DNA of 64,000 bases from Pyropia yezoensis (taxonomy: Eukaryota > Rhodophyta > Bangiophyceae > Bangiales > Bangiaceae). Location: positions 21,674,020 to 21,738,019 of the forward strand of contig CM020620.1 in the NCBI GenBank assembly GCA_009829735.1, read 5' to 3'. The first letter of the stretch is position 1. Each line of letters begins with the position of its first letter. Shown here piece after piece: positions 1 through 10,458 of the stretch. Below the pieces are notes generated by a model, which saw only the letters and a program-made list of their open reading frames with translations, ran no database searches and was not told where the DNA came from. Position numbers and translations under genes: made by a program.

Positions 1-1319
1 TGGCGGCGGGGGCCCCGCCGTCGGCACAGCAGGCGCCAACAATGTTGCCGATGACGATGGCGGCGCGAGCACTGGCGGTAGGGGCCCCGCCGTCGTGACA
101 GCAGGCGCCAATGACGTTGCCGATGGCGATGGCGGCGCGGGCACTGGCGGCGGGGGCACTGCTGTCGCCACAGTAGGCGCCAATAATGTTGCCGATGGCG
201 ATGGCGGCGCGAGCACTGGCGTCGGGGGCACTGCCGTCGTGACAACAGGCGCCAATAATGTTGCCGATGACGATGGCGGCACGGGCACTGGCGGCGGGGT
301 CACTGCCGTCGAGACGACAAGCACCAACGGTGTCGCCGCCGGCAATGGCGGCGCAGGCACTGACGGCGGAAGCCCCACCGACGCGACAGCAGGCGCCGAC
401 GACGGTAACGATGGCGGTGGCGGCGCGGGCACTGGCAGCGAGGGCCCCGCCGTCGGCACAGCAGGCGCCGACGGTGTCGCCGTTGGCAATGGCGGCGCAG
501 GTACTGGCGGCGGGGGCCTCGCCGTTGGCACAGCAGGCGCCAACAATGTTGTCGATGGCGCCGGCGGCGCGAGCACTGGCGGTAGGGGCCCCGCCGTCGC
601 GGCAGCAGGCGCCGACGGTGTCGCCGTTGGCAATGGCGGCGCAGGTACTGGCGGCGGGGGCCCCGCCGTCGGCACAGCAGGCGCCAACAATGTTGCCGAT
701 AACGATGGCGGCGCGAGCACTGGCGGTAGGGGCCCCGCCGTCGCGACAACAGGCGCCGAAGACGTTGCCGTTGGCAATGGCGGCGCAGGTACTGGCGGCG
801 GGGGCCCCGCCGTCGGCACAGCAGGCGCCAACAATGTTGCCGATGACGATGGCGGCGCGAGCACTGGCGGTAGGGGCCCCGCCGTCGTGACAGCAGGCGC
901 CAATGACGTTGCCGATGGCGATGGCGGCGCGGGCACTGGCGGCGGGGGCACTGCTGTCGCCACAGTAGGCGCCAATAATGTTGCCGATGACGATGGCGGC
1001 GCGGGCACTGGCGGCGGGGTCACTGCCGTCGAGACGACAGGTACCGACGGTGTCGCCGCCGGCAATGGCGGCGCGGGCACTGGCAGCGGGGGCCCCGCCG
1101 TCGCGACAGCAGGCGCCGACGACGGTAACGATGGCGGTGGCGGCGCGGGCACTGGCAGCGAGGGCCCCGCCGTCGGCACAACAGGCGCCGACGGTGTCGC
1201 CGATGGCGGTAGCGGTGCGGGCACTGGCGGAGGAGGTCCCGCCGTCGGCACAGCAGTCGCTGACGGTGTCGCCGATGGCGATGGCGACGCAGGTACTGGC
1301 GGCGGGGGCACCGCCGTCG
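1..1319 (+). repeat. 72-bp GC-rich minisatellite (24-codon period)
   Basis: A strictly 72-bp period repeats about 17 times from 95 to 1318, with at least one more unit to its left running off the window edge. Each unit contains a core like GCCAACAATGTTGCCGATG followed by a Gly-rich GGC stretch. Units come in subtypes, and the subtype order in the first five units partly recurs around units 12-15. This suggests a later duplication of several units. The period is a multiple of three, so every frame keeps its own repeat. Confidence 0.9.
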
Positions 1320-2002
1320 CGACTGCAGGCGCCGACGCCCCAGGCGCCTCAGCCACCATCACCGCTGCTGTTGGTTGGCCCGTCCCTATCGCCAGAGCGG
1401 CCACCACCGCGGATGCCGCCGCCACCGATGCCACAGGTACCGCCGCCGTCGGTGCCGCCGCTGCCGGTGGCGACGGCGGGGGTGCTGTCGCTGACAACGG
1501 CGGAGGCGGCGGGGACACTGGCGGTGGTGGCACCGCAGCCGGCGCCGCGACCGCCGCCACGGCGGGCGCTGCCGCGGGTGGGTGCGCGCGCGCGTCTGCC
1601 GCCTCAACCGCTGTTAGCGCCACTGCCTCCACCGCCGCCGACGGTGCCTCCACCGCGGCCGCCGTCGTCGTCGTCGCTGCCGCTGTTGTCGTCGCCACCG
1701 TCGCAGCTGTCGCCGGTGGGGATGCCGCCGCCACCGCCGCAGCCAGCGCGGGCCCCGGCGTCAGCGGCAGCGCCGCAGACGACGGCGGCGGCGGCGCCCC
1801 CGCCGAGACAGCCGTCGACGATGTCGCCGCCGAGCTCATGGCCAGGCTGGCCATCCCGTGGCAGCCGCGCGGGGGGCAGGGGTGGATGCAGACGCCGGCA
1901 GCGGCGATAGTGACAGGCTGGGGGGGGGGCCCTGCCGCCCACAGAAAGAGGCAAACAATGAAAGAGAACAAAAAAAAAAAAACTGTGGAAGAAGAAAGGT
2001 AA
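2..2002 (+). CDS. Possible Gly/Ala-rich 24-residue-repeat protein, 5' partial
   Basis: The frame starting at position 2 is open from the left edge to a stop at 2000-2002, so any start lies outside the window. It reads as 24-residue repeats of the type GANNVADDDGGAGTGGGG (to about 1318). An Ala/Gly/Val/Thr-rich stretch follows, then a short basic/acidic tail with a Lys run. No known domain is seen. Other frames are also largely open: a Pro/Ala/Ser-rich + frame at 978-1910 and an Arg-rich minus frame at 749-300. Openness alone therefore proves little. It could equally be a non-coding minisatellite or an exon of a cell-wall-like repeat protein. Transcript evidence would decide the frame. Confidence 0.3.
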   Translation, partial: GGGGPAVGTAGANNVADDDGGASTGGRGPAVVTAGANDVADGDGGAGTGGGGTAVATVGANNVADGDGGASTGVGGTAVVTTGANNVADDDGGTGTGGGVTAVETTSTNGVAAGNGGAGTDGGSPTDATAGADDGNDGGGGAGTGSEGPAVGTAGADGVAVGNGGAGTGGGGLAVGTAGANNVVDGAGGASTGGRGPAVAAAGADGVAVGNGGAGTGGGGPAVGTAGANNVADNDGGASTGGRGPAVATTGAEDVAVGNGGAGTGGGGPAVGTAGANNVADDDGGASTGGRGPAVVTAGANDVADGDGGAGTGGGGTAVATVGANNVADDDGGAGTGGGVTAVETTGTDGVAAGNGGAGTGSGGPAVATAGADDGNDGGGGAGTGSEGPAVGTTGADGVADGGSGAGTGGGGPAVGTAVADGVADGDGDAGTGGGGTAVATAGADAPGASATITAAVGWPVPIARAATTADAAATDATGTAAVGAAAAGGDGGGAVADNGGGGGDTGGGGTAAGAATAATAGAAAGGCARASAASTAVSATASTAADGASTAAAVVVVAAAVVVATVAAVAGGDAAATAAASAGPGVSGSAADDGGGGAPAETAVDDVAAELMARLAIPWQPRGGQGWMQTPAAAIVTGWGGGPAAHRKRQTMKENKKKKTVEEER

Positions 2003-2728
2003 GTGAGGCAGACAGACGCGCGGCGAGGGGCAGTGGGCGGGACACGCCCGGTGGGCAGGTGGGCGGGGGGGGGACGACACGCCGGGCCGCAGCGGCCGAG
2101 GGAGGGCGGTCCCCGTGCCCGGCCGCGCTACAGGTCCCAGACGGTGTTGGGGCGCCGCCACGGGGCGGGGGCGCCCGACCGGTTAGTTCACGTAAACGGA
2201 AACGGCTGTCACGGGGTGAGCGAAGCAAGGAGCGAGTCGCGGGGGGGTGAGGGGGACCTGCGCTTCTGGGTGTGGGAGCGGGGGGGGGGTGTGCGACGGT
2301 GCAGTACAGGTGGCGTGCGAGCAGCGACGGTGGTGGGAGGCGGGGGGAGGAGGGGCAGGGTGCCGCCGCCGGCGACCATCGCCGGAACGTCGCCGGCGGC
2401 CCGACGGCTTGACCCCCACGTGGCATGACCCCTGCCCTGACACCCTATCGTTAGTGCGGAGTAGAAACGTGTCTTCTTTTCTGTGATCCTGGCGAAAACG
2501 CTACGCTAAGTATCTCAAAGTTTAAGAAACTCTCCAGTGCAAATGTATGTACTGTACATATCTACTGTACACACTGTACAGTCCTCTCAACGTACTGTAC
2601 AGTGGGTCCTTTGGCGGAGAGCGGGGCACGGTAATGGCAGACTGTGAAGAGACGCAGTGGCGGAGGGAGTGACAAGAAAGAACAAGAGAAACAAAATGAA
2701 CAGCCCCCCGGCCGCCCTTCCCCTCTGA
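2003..2728. other. Spacer between the repeat ORF and the PTOX 3' end
   Basis: No supported gene. The left two thirds is GC-rich with G homopolymers. The right part (about 2440-2680) is less GC-rich and holds a cluster of GTAC motifs, listed separately. It probably contains the 3' UTR of the minus-strand PTOX gene. Confidence 0.6.
2549..2600. promoter_or_regulatory. Cluster of six GTAC motifs
   Basis: GTAC occurs at 2549, 2554, 2567, 2576, 2592 and 2597, mostly as ACTGTACA. That is six in 52 bp against about one per 256 expected by chance. It lies about 130 bp downstream of the PTOX stop codon. GTAC is the core of the copper-response element in green algae, but a role here is not established. 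Confidence 0.35.
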
Positions 2729-4896
2729 TCACGTCCGGCTTGCGTGGTCCGCCGCGTTGACCTCCCGCGCCCAGGCCTTCCAGTACTGGCGGCGGCGGTC
2801 CAGCTCGGCCTGCGCCCGCCGCTCCGCCCGCCCGCGGGCGCCCGCCGCAGGGGCGACCGCCGCCGCGGCCCCCGCAGCGCGCGTGCCCCCTTCGGCAGCC
2901 GCCGCCGCACTCGATGCGGCGTCTATATGCGCCGCGTCCCCCCCGTCCGCCGCGTCCGCAGCGGCCGCCGCTGCCGCCACCGCGGCCACCGCCGCCGTGC
3001 CGCCCGCCGCGGCGGCGACCGCCTCGGCACGGCGGCGGCGCTCGAGGGTGACGCGGATGGGAACCACGTCGGCGCCCCCCCCACCGGGGAGGGTGTACGC
3101 CTGGCACGCAATCATGGTGCGGACGTGCTCCACCTCGTCGTCCCGGATGTTGGTGAACACGTCGAGCAAGCTGTCAAGGGGCACCCCCACGGGCGCGTTG
3201 GTGCCAATGAGCGTCGGCCGCGAGACGGGCGTGACCCCGCCGCCGCCCGCGACGCCCCCCCGGCCGCCGGTGGCGTCGTCGTCCTCGCCGCCACCGCTGC
3301 CGCCGCCGCCGCCGCCGCCGCCGCCGCTACGACCACCACCATTCCCCTCCCCTTCCACGCCAGCAGGGCGGGCGGTCAGCCGCGGGTCCCACGCATCCTC
3401 CTCCGCGGCGGTGTGGAACTCGCGAAAGTAAAAGCCGCAGCCGCTGTAGTACTCCACCGCCGGCTGCGGTGGCGGCAGCGCCGCCAGCACGTCCCGATTC
3501 GCGTCGATAAACTCACTGTACGTATCTACCGCGTGCGCTTCAAGGAGCTCTGAAAAGCAGTAGCTGGCTGCGGGTCCAGAAATGAGGTAGGCGCCGACCA
3601 GGAACCAGTAATAGGCGAGCGCAAGGTGGCCGGTGAGGAAGCGGTCAAACCAACGGAGGTTGCCGCCGAGTGACTCAACAATCAGCAGGTGGTGATACTC
3701 ATTGAGCTCTGCGCGGGAGCGGTGGGGGGGGGGGGGGGGGGAGGAGAGGGGCGCGGCGGACGTCCACCGAGGAGGGCACGGCCAGAAGGAAAAAAGAGGT
3801 TCAGACAACCACGGCTGTTAATGCCGGAGCTGTCCAACCAAGGGGGTGTTGGCACCGGCACGGCAGTGCACCCCGCCTCCCCACATGACAAGCTGGCTCC
3901 CCACAGCGCCGCGGCCGTCGCGGGTCCCACGATAGTGCCCCCCCCCCCGTCTACCCATCGCTCTGCATCGCTCACCGCCATCGGGCGTCCCCCCTGCGTC
4001 GACACCGCCCCTCCCCCCCATCGGCCCCTCCCCCCCAACGCACCCTCCGCCGAGTGCAGCATCCGCAGCTCGACCGACCGCCAAAAGCCGAGCGTCTCGA
4101 CCAGGTGCAGGCAGCTGAGGTAGGCAAAGTAAGGCATCCGCGCAATGACTTCAAGAAAGTAAAAGCGCGCGACGGGTCGCCCCCCAAACGCCGCGTCGAT
4201 AAACGCACACGCGGCGGTGTAGAGGGCGCGGATGGCCGGCGGCGCCGCCACCCGCCCCCCCGTCGCCTCCCGCGCCACCTCCCGCGCGCGCACCGCCTCG
4301 TTGCTCAGCACCAGGCCGAGGGAGTCGGGCAGGGACGTCCCCCCCCCCGCCTTGCCGGCGCCGCCTCTGCCGCCGCCAAGCCACCACGGCAGCCGCCGAG
4401 ACGCGGTGCCGGCGGCGGCCGCCGCCTCCCACCGAAAGTTGCGGGCGGCGAGGCGGAGGAAGGAGGCGGGGCGGGCCTGGTACGGCCGCCGTGACCGAGG
4501 GGACCCGTACGGGTCGTCCCCGCGGGGGGGGACCCGCGGGGGGGGGGTCGGCACGGGCGGCGGCGGCGGGGGGGGGGCGGCGGGCGGCGCGGCGGGGGGG
4601 GAGGGGCCGCGTCCCGCCTCGGGCGGCGGCGGCACCACAGCCCGCCAAGGGTGGAGGCGGCCGCCGCCGCCGACGACACGCCACCCGACGCGGCGGCGGG
4701 CCGCCGCCGTTGCCACGCCGCCGCCGCCGCCACCGACGCCGCTGCCGCTGCTGCCGCCGTGGCGGCCGCCGCCGCCGCTGCGCAAGGCCCCCGACGCCGC
4801 CGCTGCCACCGCGCCCGCCGGCGGTGCCACAAACGCCACCGCGGGCGCGGCGCTGACGGTGGCCGCGGCGGCGGCGGCAGCGACAGCCGTCATCAT
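2729..4896 (-). CDS. PTOX: Plastid terminal oxidase (PTOX), two exons
   Basis: Exon 1 is 4896-4044 and exon 2 is 3708-2729, stop included; the spliced product is about 610 aa. PTOX is a di-iron plastoquinol oxidase on plastid membranes that reduces O2 to water; it serves carotenoid desaturation and acts as an electron safety valve. All six expected iron ligands are visible: E249 (ARFYFLE), E288 and H291 (NEYHH), E341 (LLEAHA), E476 and H479 (DEVEH). The motifs LLIVESLGGN and NIRDDEVEH favour PTOX over mitochondrial AOX. The start is an ATG pair at 4896/4893, followed by an Ala-rich leader ending in VAFVAPP, which looks like a plastid transit peptide. About 200 Gly/Pro-rich residues precede the core, and about 60 Gly-rich residues are inserted before the last ExxH. 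That insertion could hide a second intron. The C-terminus is Ala/Arg-rich. Confidence 0.9.
3709..4043 (-). other. Intron of the PTOX gene (phase 1)
   Basis: A 335-bp intron. Read on the minus strand, the donor is GAGG|GTGCGT and the acceptor CCCGCGCAG|AGCTC, preceded by a long C/T tract. Removing it joins HSAE to ELNEYHH, restoring the family-conserved helix in frame. Splicing is therefore supported by the protein alignment as well as by GT-AG ends. Confidence 0.88.
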
Positions 4897-5503
4897 GGAG
4901 GAGTCCGGTGAGGCGGAGGGAGACGGGCGGCGGCAGGGAGGAGGGTGGAGAAATAGAAGGCAAAGGACGAGGGATGCAGGAAGATGGGGAAGAGGAGAGA
5001 CTTCCTCCTCCTGCCCCTCGAGGGGGCACCACCGGCGCCAAGCCGCCGAGTGCCCCGACGGAGCGGCGCGTGGGGCGCTGGCAAAACAGCAGGCTCCTCG
5101 CTGGGCTGCGCGCTGAGCTGCGTCACGGCCAAGGTCCGGGATCCCTGTTGGTGCCAAGGCCTTCCACGCGTTGCGCTTGACCGCGCGCACGGAGGGCGCA
5201 TCTGCACGAATGTTGATCAATGGACGCCTTCTCCCTCCGACGGGGGACTGGAAGAGAAGCAGCCAAGGCTCAGTGTCACTCCAGGTCGTGCATGCACGAA
5301 TTACTGAAACTGAGGCTTGCCTTTGCGATGGGTCGTTGTACAGTACAGTACAGGACAGTCTTTCGTCGAGTCTTTTTTGGGCCACCCCTGCAACTGAAAA
5401 GAGACCAACGGGCACCCCCCTCCAGCCGGGTACCGACCCTCACCGCCACCCCGCACAGCGACCCACCTCCCTCACCCTACGACCCACCCCCTCCACGCGC
5501 ACC
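4897..5503. other. PTOX upstream region with triple GTAC
   Basis: This is the intergenic stretch upstream of PTOX (its promoter side). It includes three overlapping-spaced GTAC motifs at 5338, 5343 and 5348 (5-bp steps), about 440 bp upstream of the PTOX ATG. No TATA box stands out. The minus-strand frame is open through much of it but has no start or domain I trust. Confidence 0.4.
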
Positions 5504-7327
5504 TCATGGCTCCCCAAACCGCAGCGCCGACGGCACGCCGTGGCGCCCCGCCCCCCCCCGCCCCCCCCCCACCGACGGGGAGCCCAGCGGCGGTGGCGCG
5601 GCGGGAGCCCACCGGCGGGGCCGCCCCCCCCGCCCCGCCGCCGGCGACGCGGCAGGGGGGGTGAGCGGGGCGCCGCCACCGCCGCCGGCCGCGGCGGCAC
5701 TGGCGCGCGCAGCGGCGGCGGCGGCCGCCGCAGCCGCCATCCCACCGCCGCCCCCACCCCCACCCCCACCACCACCACCACCACCACCCCCGGGGGGGGT
5801 CCCCCATCCCGGCGACCGCGGGGCGGGGGAGAAGCGCAGCGCGGCGACCGCGCTGCCCGCCCCCGGGGGAGGGGTGGACCGAAAGACCGGGCGGGAGCGG
5901 CGGGCCACGCGGGGCGCCGCGGGGGTGCCGCCGCCGCCCCCCCCACCAGCTCCCTCGGGGGGGGGGGGCGGGGTGAGCTCGGCGGCGGCGGCCGCGGCGG
6001 CCGCGGCGGCGGCCGCAGCGGCCGACACAGACGCCCGCACCGGCCGCGCATAGGGCGCGTAGGGGGCGGTGGCGGGGTCGAGGCGGGGGGAGCGCGGCCA
6101 CCCCCCGTCGGGGGTCGCCCACCGGCTCGCTGGGGAGCCCCCGCCGCCCCCGCCACCGCCGCCCCCGCCGCCGCCGCTGCCCCCGCCGCTGCCCCCACCG
6201 ACGCCGCCGCTGCCGCCGCCGCAGTCCTCGTCCATGTACACGGGAAAGGGGAGGCGGAGGGGGGAGCGGACGTCCGCCGCCCCGCCCCCGTCGCCGCCGC
6301 CGCCACCCCCGCGGGCGACGGTCGGCCAAGACGGCGGCGTGGCGGGCGCAGCCGCGGGGCCAGTGGCCGGGGAGCCCCCCGCGGCGGCGGCGGCGCCACC
6401 CCCACCAGCCGGCGGCCACGACGCCGCCGCGTCGGCCACCGGGGGACCCCACAGGTGGGCGTGGCTCCGTCGGTGGGGCGACGGACCCGCCGCCGCCGCC
6501 ACCCCGTCGGGGCCGGCGGAAGGGGACGCGGGCGCCCGCCCGCGCCGCGCCGACGGTGCCCCGCGGGGGGGGCCCCCGCCGCCGCCGCCGCCGCCGCCAC
6601 CCCCCCCACGCCGGTCGGCGGGGGACCACCCGTCGGCGGGCCGCTCACCGCCGTCGCCGCCACCGCCGCCGCCGACGCCGACGCCGCCACCGCCGCCGCC
6701 GACGCCGCCACCGCCGGTGGGGCCCAGCGCCAGCGCCCGGCTGACGCTGCTGCCGCCACGACGATGCGCGGCGGTGGGGGGGGTGCCCGGCACGGCGCCG
6801 CCACCCCCGTCGCCGTCCCCCCCATACCGCCGGCCTGGCGCAGTGACGGGGGTGCTTGCGGCCAGCGAGCGACGGCCCGTCATCCTGGGGGTGGCGGCGG
6901 CGGCGGCGGCGGCGGCGGCACCGGCTGGGGCGCCATAGCCAGCCACCATTGGGCCATTGGCGAAGCTGCCCCCCCCCGGCATCATGGCCGACAGCGGGGG
7001 GGGTGGGGGGAGCAGCGGGGGAGGGCCGTACACGCTCCCCCCCCCTCCCCCATCGCCGCCGCCGCCGTGGTGGTGGTGGTGGTGGTGACAGTGGTAGGCG
7101 CCGTCGTGGGCGCGGACGGAGAGGGTCGGCACGCGCCGCGCACCGCCACCGCCCCCGCCACCGCCGCCGTCATGGATACTGCCGTCGACGCCAAGCAGCG
7201 GTGGCGCCGCCCACCCCCCCCGGGCGGGCGCCGCGGGGGGCGTCCACCCGTCCACGCTGCCGCCGCCGCCACGGCCGTGCCACGGCGACGGCCCGCCGGC
7301 GGCCGACAGGGGGGAAGCGTCCACCAT
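5504..7327 (-). CDS. Candidate low-complexity Gly/Pro/Ala-rich protein, unrecognised
   Basis: This minus-strand frame is open from about 7594 to the stop at 5504. The first ATG in frame is at 7327, giving about 607 aa; an upstream exon is possible. Non-repetitive islands look protein-like: LSVRAHDGAYHC followed by a run of seven His, LRLPFPVYMDEDC, YAPYARPVRASV, and RFSPAPRSPGWGTPP near the C-terminus. The rest is long Gly, Ala and Pro runs. Several Ser-Pro/Thr-Pro sites (TPRMTGRRS, STPVTAPGR, STPPPG) suggest a phosphorylated disordered regulator, which is inference only. Other frames are also open because the DNA is built of GGC/CCG triplets, so the coding call is weak. Confidence 0.35.
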   Translation of the reverse strand: MVDASPLSAAGGPSPWHGRGGGGSVDGWTPPAAPARGGWAAPPLLGVDGSIHDGGGGGGGGGARRVPTLSVRAHDGAYHCHHHHHHHGGGGDGGGGGSVYGPPPLLPPPPPLSAMMPGGGSFANGPMVAGYGAPAGAAAAAAAAATPRMTGRRSLAASTPVTAPGRRYGGDGDGGGGAVPGTPPTAAHRRGGSSVSRALALGPTGGGGVGGGGGGVGVGGGGGGDGGERPADGWSPADRRGGGGGGGGGGGGPPRGAPSARRGRAPASPSAGPDGVAAAAGPSPHRRSHAHLWGPPVADAAASWPPAGGGGAAAAAGGSPATGPAAAPATPPSWPTVARGGGGGGDGGGAADVRSPLRLPFPVYMDEDCGGGSGGVGGGSGGGSGGGGGGGGGGGGGSPASRWATPDGGWPRSPRLDPATAPYAPYARPVRASVSAAAAAAAAAAAAAAELTPPPPPEGAGGGGGGGTPAAPRVARRSRPVFRSTPPPGAGSAVAALRFSPAPRSPGWGTPPGGGGGGGGGGGGGGGGGMAAAAAAAAAARASAAAAGGGGGAPLTPPAASPAAGRGGRPRRWAPAAPPPLGSPSVGGGRGGAGRHGVPSALRFGEP

Positions 7328-9194
7328 TGGGTGGTGCTCCCCGCCGCCGCCGTGGCCGCGCGCCCCCGGGTCGGCGGTGGCGGCGGCAGCGGCAGCGGCA
7401 GCGGCCTTTCGGGCTTGGGGGGGGGGGTGGCGCCGCCGCCGGGGGAGGGCGGGAGGGGGGGGGCCGCCCAAATGGAGGGGGTGCCGAGAAGGGGGGGGGG
7501 TGGGGGGGCGAGAGGTGGGTGGGTGGGGAGGAGGGGGGCCGACGAAAGAGCGAGGGCGAAGAGCGCAGGGGCGTAACGGCGCGGGCGGGTACAAGGGGTG
7601 GGGTAAGTGAGAGCGCCAATGGGGAGTTAATGACGGTCACAACGCGGACAGTGAAGGCTGGAAGGGGAGTGTGGGAAGCCGGGGTGGGGGGGGGGTCGGG
7701 CAGGGGCCGACGACGGCGTTGGTGCCAAGCCGACAGCGGCGGTGGGCGGGTCGGGTGCCCGCGGCAGTGATGGACAGGGGGGGGGGCAAAGCGCGGGGGG
7801 GAAGGCCACGACAGACGTCGTCGTCGGATGCAGACCGCGCATTCGGCGGCCGCACGCGAGCCGCTACGGGCGCGCCTTCTGTACGTATCCGACGCGGCTG
7901 CGGCAGCCGGCCTCCGTCGGCGGCCGGCGGCCAACGACGGCGGGCAGGCCGGTGCGCCGCCCTCGGCCGACAGACACGCCCGACCACCCCTCTCTGGCGA
8001 CGCGCGTTCAAACGAGGACGCCCGCCGCGGGGCAGCCGCCGCGGCCAGCGGCACAAGGGATCCCTCCCGGGAGGCGCCCCATGAATACACACGCCGGGTT
8101 CAGGTCCGGAAGGGGGGCTGGTGCGGAGGGGGAGGGCCCCCCGACGGCGGGCCCCCCCTACAGTGCAGGGCTCGGGGGGGGGCTGTTGCCGCGGCGGCTG
8201 GCGCAACACACGCGGGGCGGGGTGGGGGCCCAGACACGTACGAGCGCACCCGTGCACACGGTGCACCACCGTCGGGCGGGCCAATCCCCCCCCCCCGTCT
8301 GCTGTAGCTTCTACCGGACCGACTTGTGGGGGCCCCGTCCGAGGCAAAGGGGATTTGAAAAAACAGGCACAAGAATGGGTCGCGTTGTTCTGGGTCGGGC
8401 TCGTGCCGAGCGCCGTTGTGTCGTGGGCACGGCCGCACGCGTCGTGCGGTGCGGTGGAGGGGTTTGATCTGGTCGATTTGAATGCGGAGGCGGGGTGCGC
8501 GAGAGACGTGGGGCGGGAGAGAGGAAGAAGGGGGGCTACGTAATGCCAGTGTACGATTGAGCACTACCAATTATATGTCGTTTGTAGAGAAATTGCAATG
8601 GCTAATGCTGTGCATCGGCCGAGGCCATTGCACAGGACTGGATCTGAGATGCGTCAAGGATTTTCGGTGGCATGGTACAGTAACGCATGTTCGTCCACGA
8701 GATGGCGGCAACGGCGGCGGCGGTGGCCGAGGAGCGACGCGTCGCGTGGGAACAGGCCCAGCTGTCTGAACGGGCAGCCGAGGGCAAAGGCGGGTAAAGG
8801 CGGTCTCTCCGAGACACCCTCTGGCTGACGGCGTTGGTCGACCCACACACGGACCGGTCCCTCTGAAAGAAGATGCCTTAGCACACTGCGTCGTGGACAC
8901 AAGGACTTCAGAGCGCGGCCAAATAGAAGAGCGCAGGTCGTCGATGTGCATTCCTGGTTGTGAGGCGATGGCGTCGGCAACTGCATTTTCTCAGGCCGAT
9001 CCCCTCTCCCCATCCCGAAGAAGGTCCTCTCGGAGATGAGGTTGCGATGGTGGCCGGCTGGATACTGGTGTCGTCAATGGGGCGTAGGCAAAACAGGCAA
9101 CTCATTGCTCTGCTGAGTTCAGACGGTGCTCTCCCACACCTACACCACCGGCAGCCCCACCGCTCTCCCCATCCTCAGCAGCAACCGAACCAAA
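7328..9194. other. Non-coding or unassigned GC-rich to mixed DNA
   Basis: To about 8,560 this is GC-rich with many short open frames and no recognisable domain. It may hold the promoter or 5' exons of the 5504-7327 candidate. After 8,560 the composition becomes more balanced and no gene is recognised up to the transposase relic at 9195. Confidence 0.5.
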
Positions 9195-9338
9195 TCAGTC
9201 CTCGTCGTCCTCACTCATGTCAACGACGTCCAAGAGATTGAGGTTCACGTGCACGATCACGAGCTTGGCCACCTTGTCATTGGTCAACCTGTTGCGGATG
9301 AGGGAGTAACAGACTTCCGCGTTGAGAAAGACTTCCAC
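9195..9338 (-). pseudogene. hAT-like transposase C-terminal fragment
   Basis: From 9338 to the TGA at 9195 the minus strand reads a 47-residue piece. It contains VFLNAEV, then LIRNRLTNDKVAKLV, and ends in an acidic EDDED. This matches the end of hAT dimerisation domains: the F-S-x-A-G-like position, then RNRL, then a KLV...NL helix. An in-frame stop lies just upstream (9341-9339), and the rest of the dimerisation domain cannot be followed, so this is a broken relic. The call rests on one short motif. Confidence 0.4.
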
Positions 9339-10458
9339 TCATATATTCGACTGGTGCTGGGCGTCGTCCAGGTCCTGATTGATAACAAAACTTCTATGGT
9401 TGGATAAAACGCAATGAAATGACGAGACCAGGAATCGTATTCATTTAATGTATAGATCAGGGGTTTTAAAGAGTAGCAACTTCTCTCATGAGTATAGTAT
9501 TGGCTAATGCATAGCGCTAAGAGTACCGGCTGACAGTAGGCCGATTGGATGACCCAGCAAGGCTTTCTCCACAGCCACACATGGGGGTCCAGCCGGTAGC
9601 ACAGTCGCACTCGTGCAGCGCGGCTCCCGCCCATACATCACGTAGCCGGCTGACGCCGCGTCGCGGGAGCCCTGCCGCCGCCCCATTGGGCCCACCGAGG
9701 ACCCATCGGCCTGGCGCCGCCACGACACAGCCACAGGACGAGCCGCGACCCAGCCACTGGCGCGGCAGGCAAGCTGCCGCACACTCCGAGCGAGGACACC
9801 GCAGGACCCCCTGCTGTGGCACCATACCGCCTAGGTATATGCCAGGCCAGCGAGTCAGCCCCGAGGGGTGCATGAAAAATGCTTTCAGGAAGAAATAGTG
9901 AAAGTATTAGTCGTAGATACTCATAAGAGAGGGTGAAGTGAGTATCATATACTCATTCATCGAGCCAAGTATGTATACAGCCAGAACCCTTGCTTGGACA
10001 CGGGTAGCCAGATACTCATGGCAACACACTCGGGTGTTACCGATTGCCCAAATACCCTTGAAGAGCCATGGTATAGATGGATTTAACACATTGGAGAGGA
10101 AATAGTGTGACGTTTTTGCCATCCATGGATGATACATGTACAAAAGTCCCTGTACTCCCACACCTGTTACGTCTACTTCCGCCCGCAGTGCTCGTTCAGC
10201 TCTGCCTTAATCAGCTGCCATAAGGCCGGCCTCTTTGAGCTTAGGATGCGCATCGACGACAGACTGAGAGTTACTCACGTCGAAGTCCACCTCGTGCTCG
10301 ACTACCGCAAAATGCCCCTAATACGCACGATGCACAAGTGCGTCCATCTCGGTCTCGTCCCTCACATCGTAGTTCCGCAGCTTTGTCCTCGGCGTGGTGT
10401 GGCAGTCCAGGCTGATGGGATAGCGGAGGAGTTGAGAAGAGTCAGGGCGCCACATACA
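9339..10458. other. Host DNA left of element A1, no intact gene
   Basis: Mixed-composition DNA with several stops in every frame. The right end, on the minus strand from 10458 to about 10318, continues an open frame from the far side of A1 (position 19870 and lower). The sequence was therefore contiguous before A1 inserted. No domain is recognised here. Confidence 0.5.

Noticed and set aside
978..1910. 310-aa Pro/Ala-rich + frame in the minisatellite, pherophorin-like at first sight
   Set aside because: Stops break this frame further left in the same repeat (at 890), and no Cys framework or signal peptide is seen; kept only as an alternative to the Gly-rich frame.
5171..7576. 801-aa + strand frame, Arg/Gly/Pro-rich
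   Set aside because: Begins with a non-ATG codon and consists almost wholly of the complement of GGC/CCG runs; no protein-like islands. Treated as a shadow of the minus-strand frame and of base composition.
9126..9407. 93-aa + ORF (MLSHTYTTGSPTALP)
   Set aside because: It lies on the strand opposite the hAT-like C-terminus and has no domain; a shadow.
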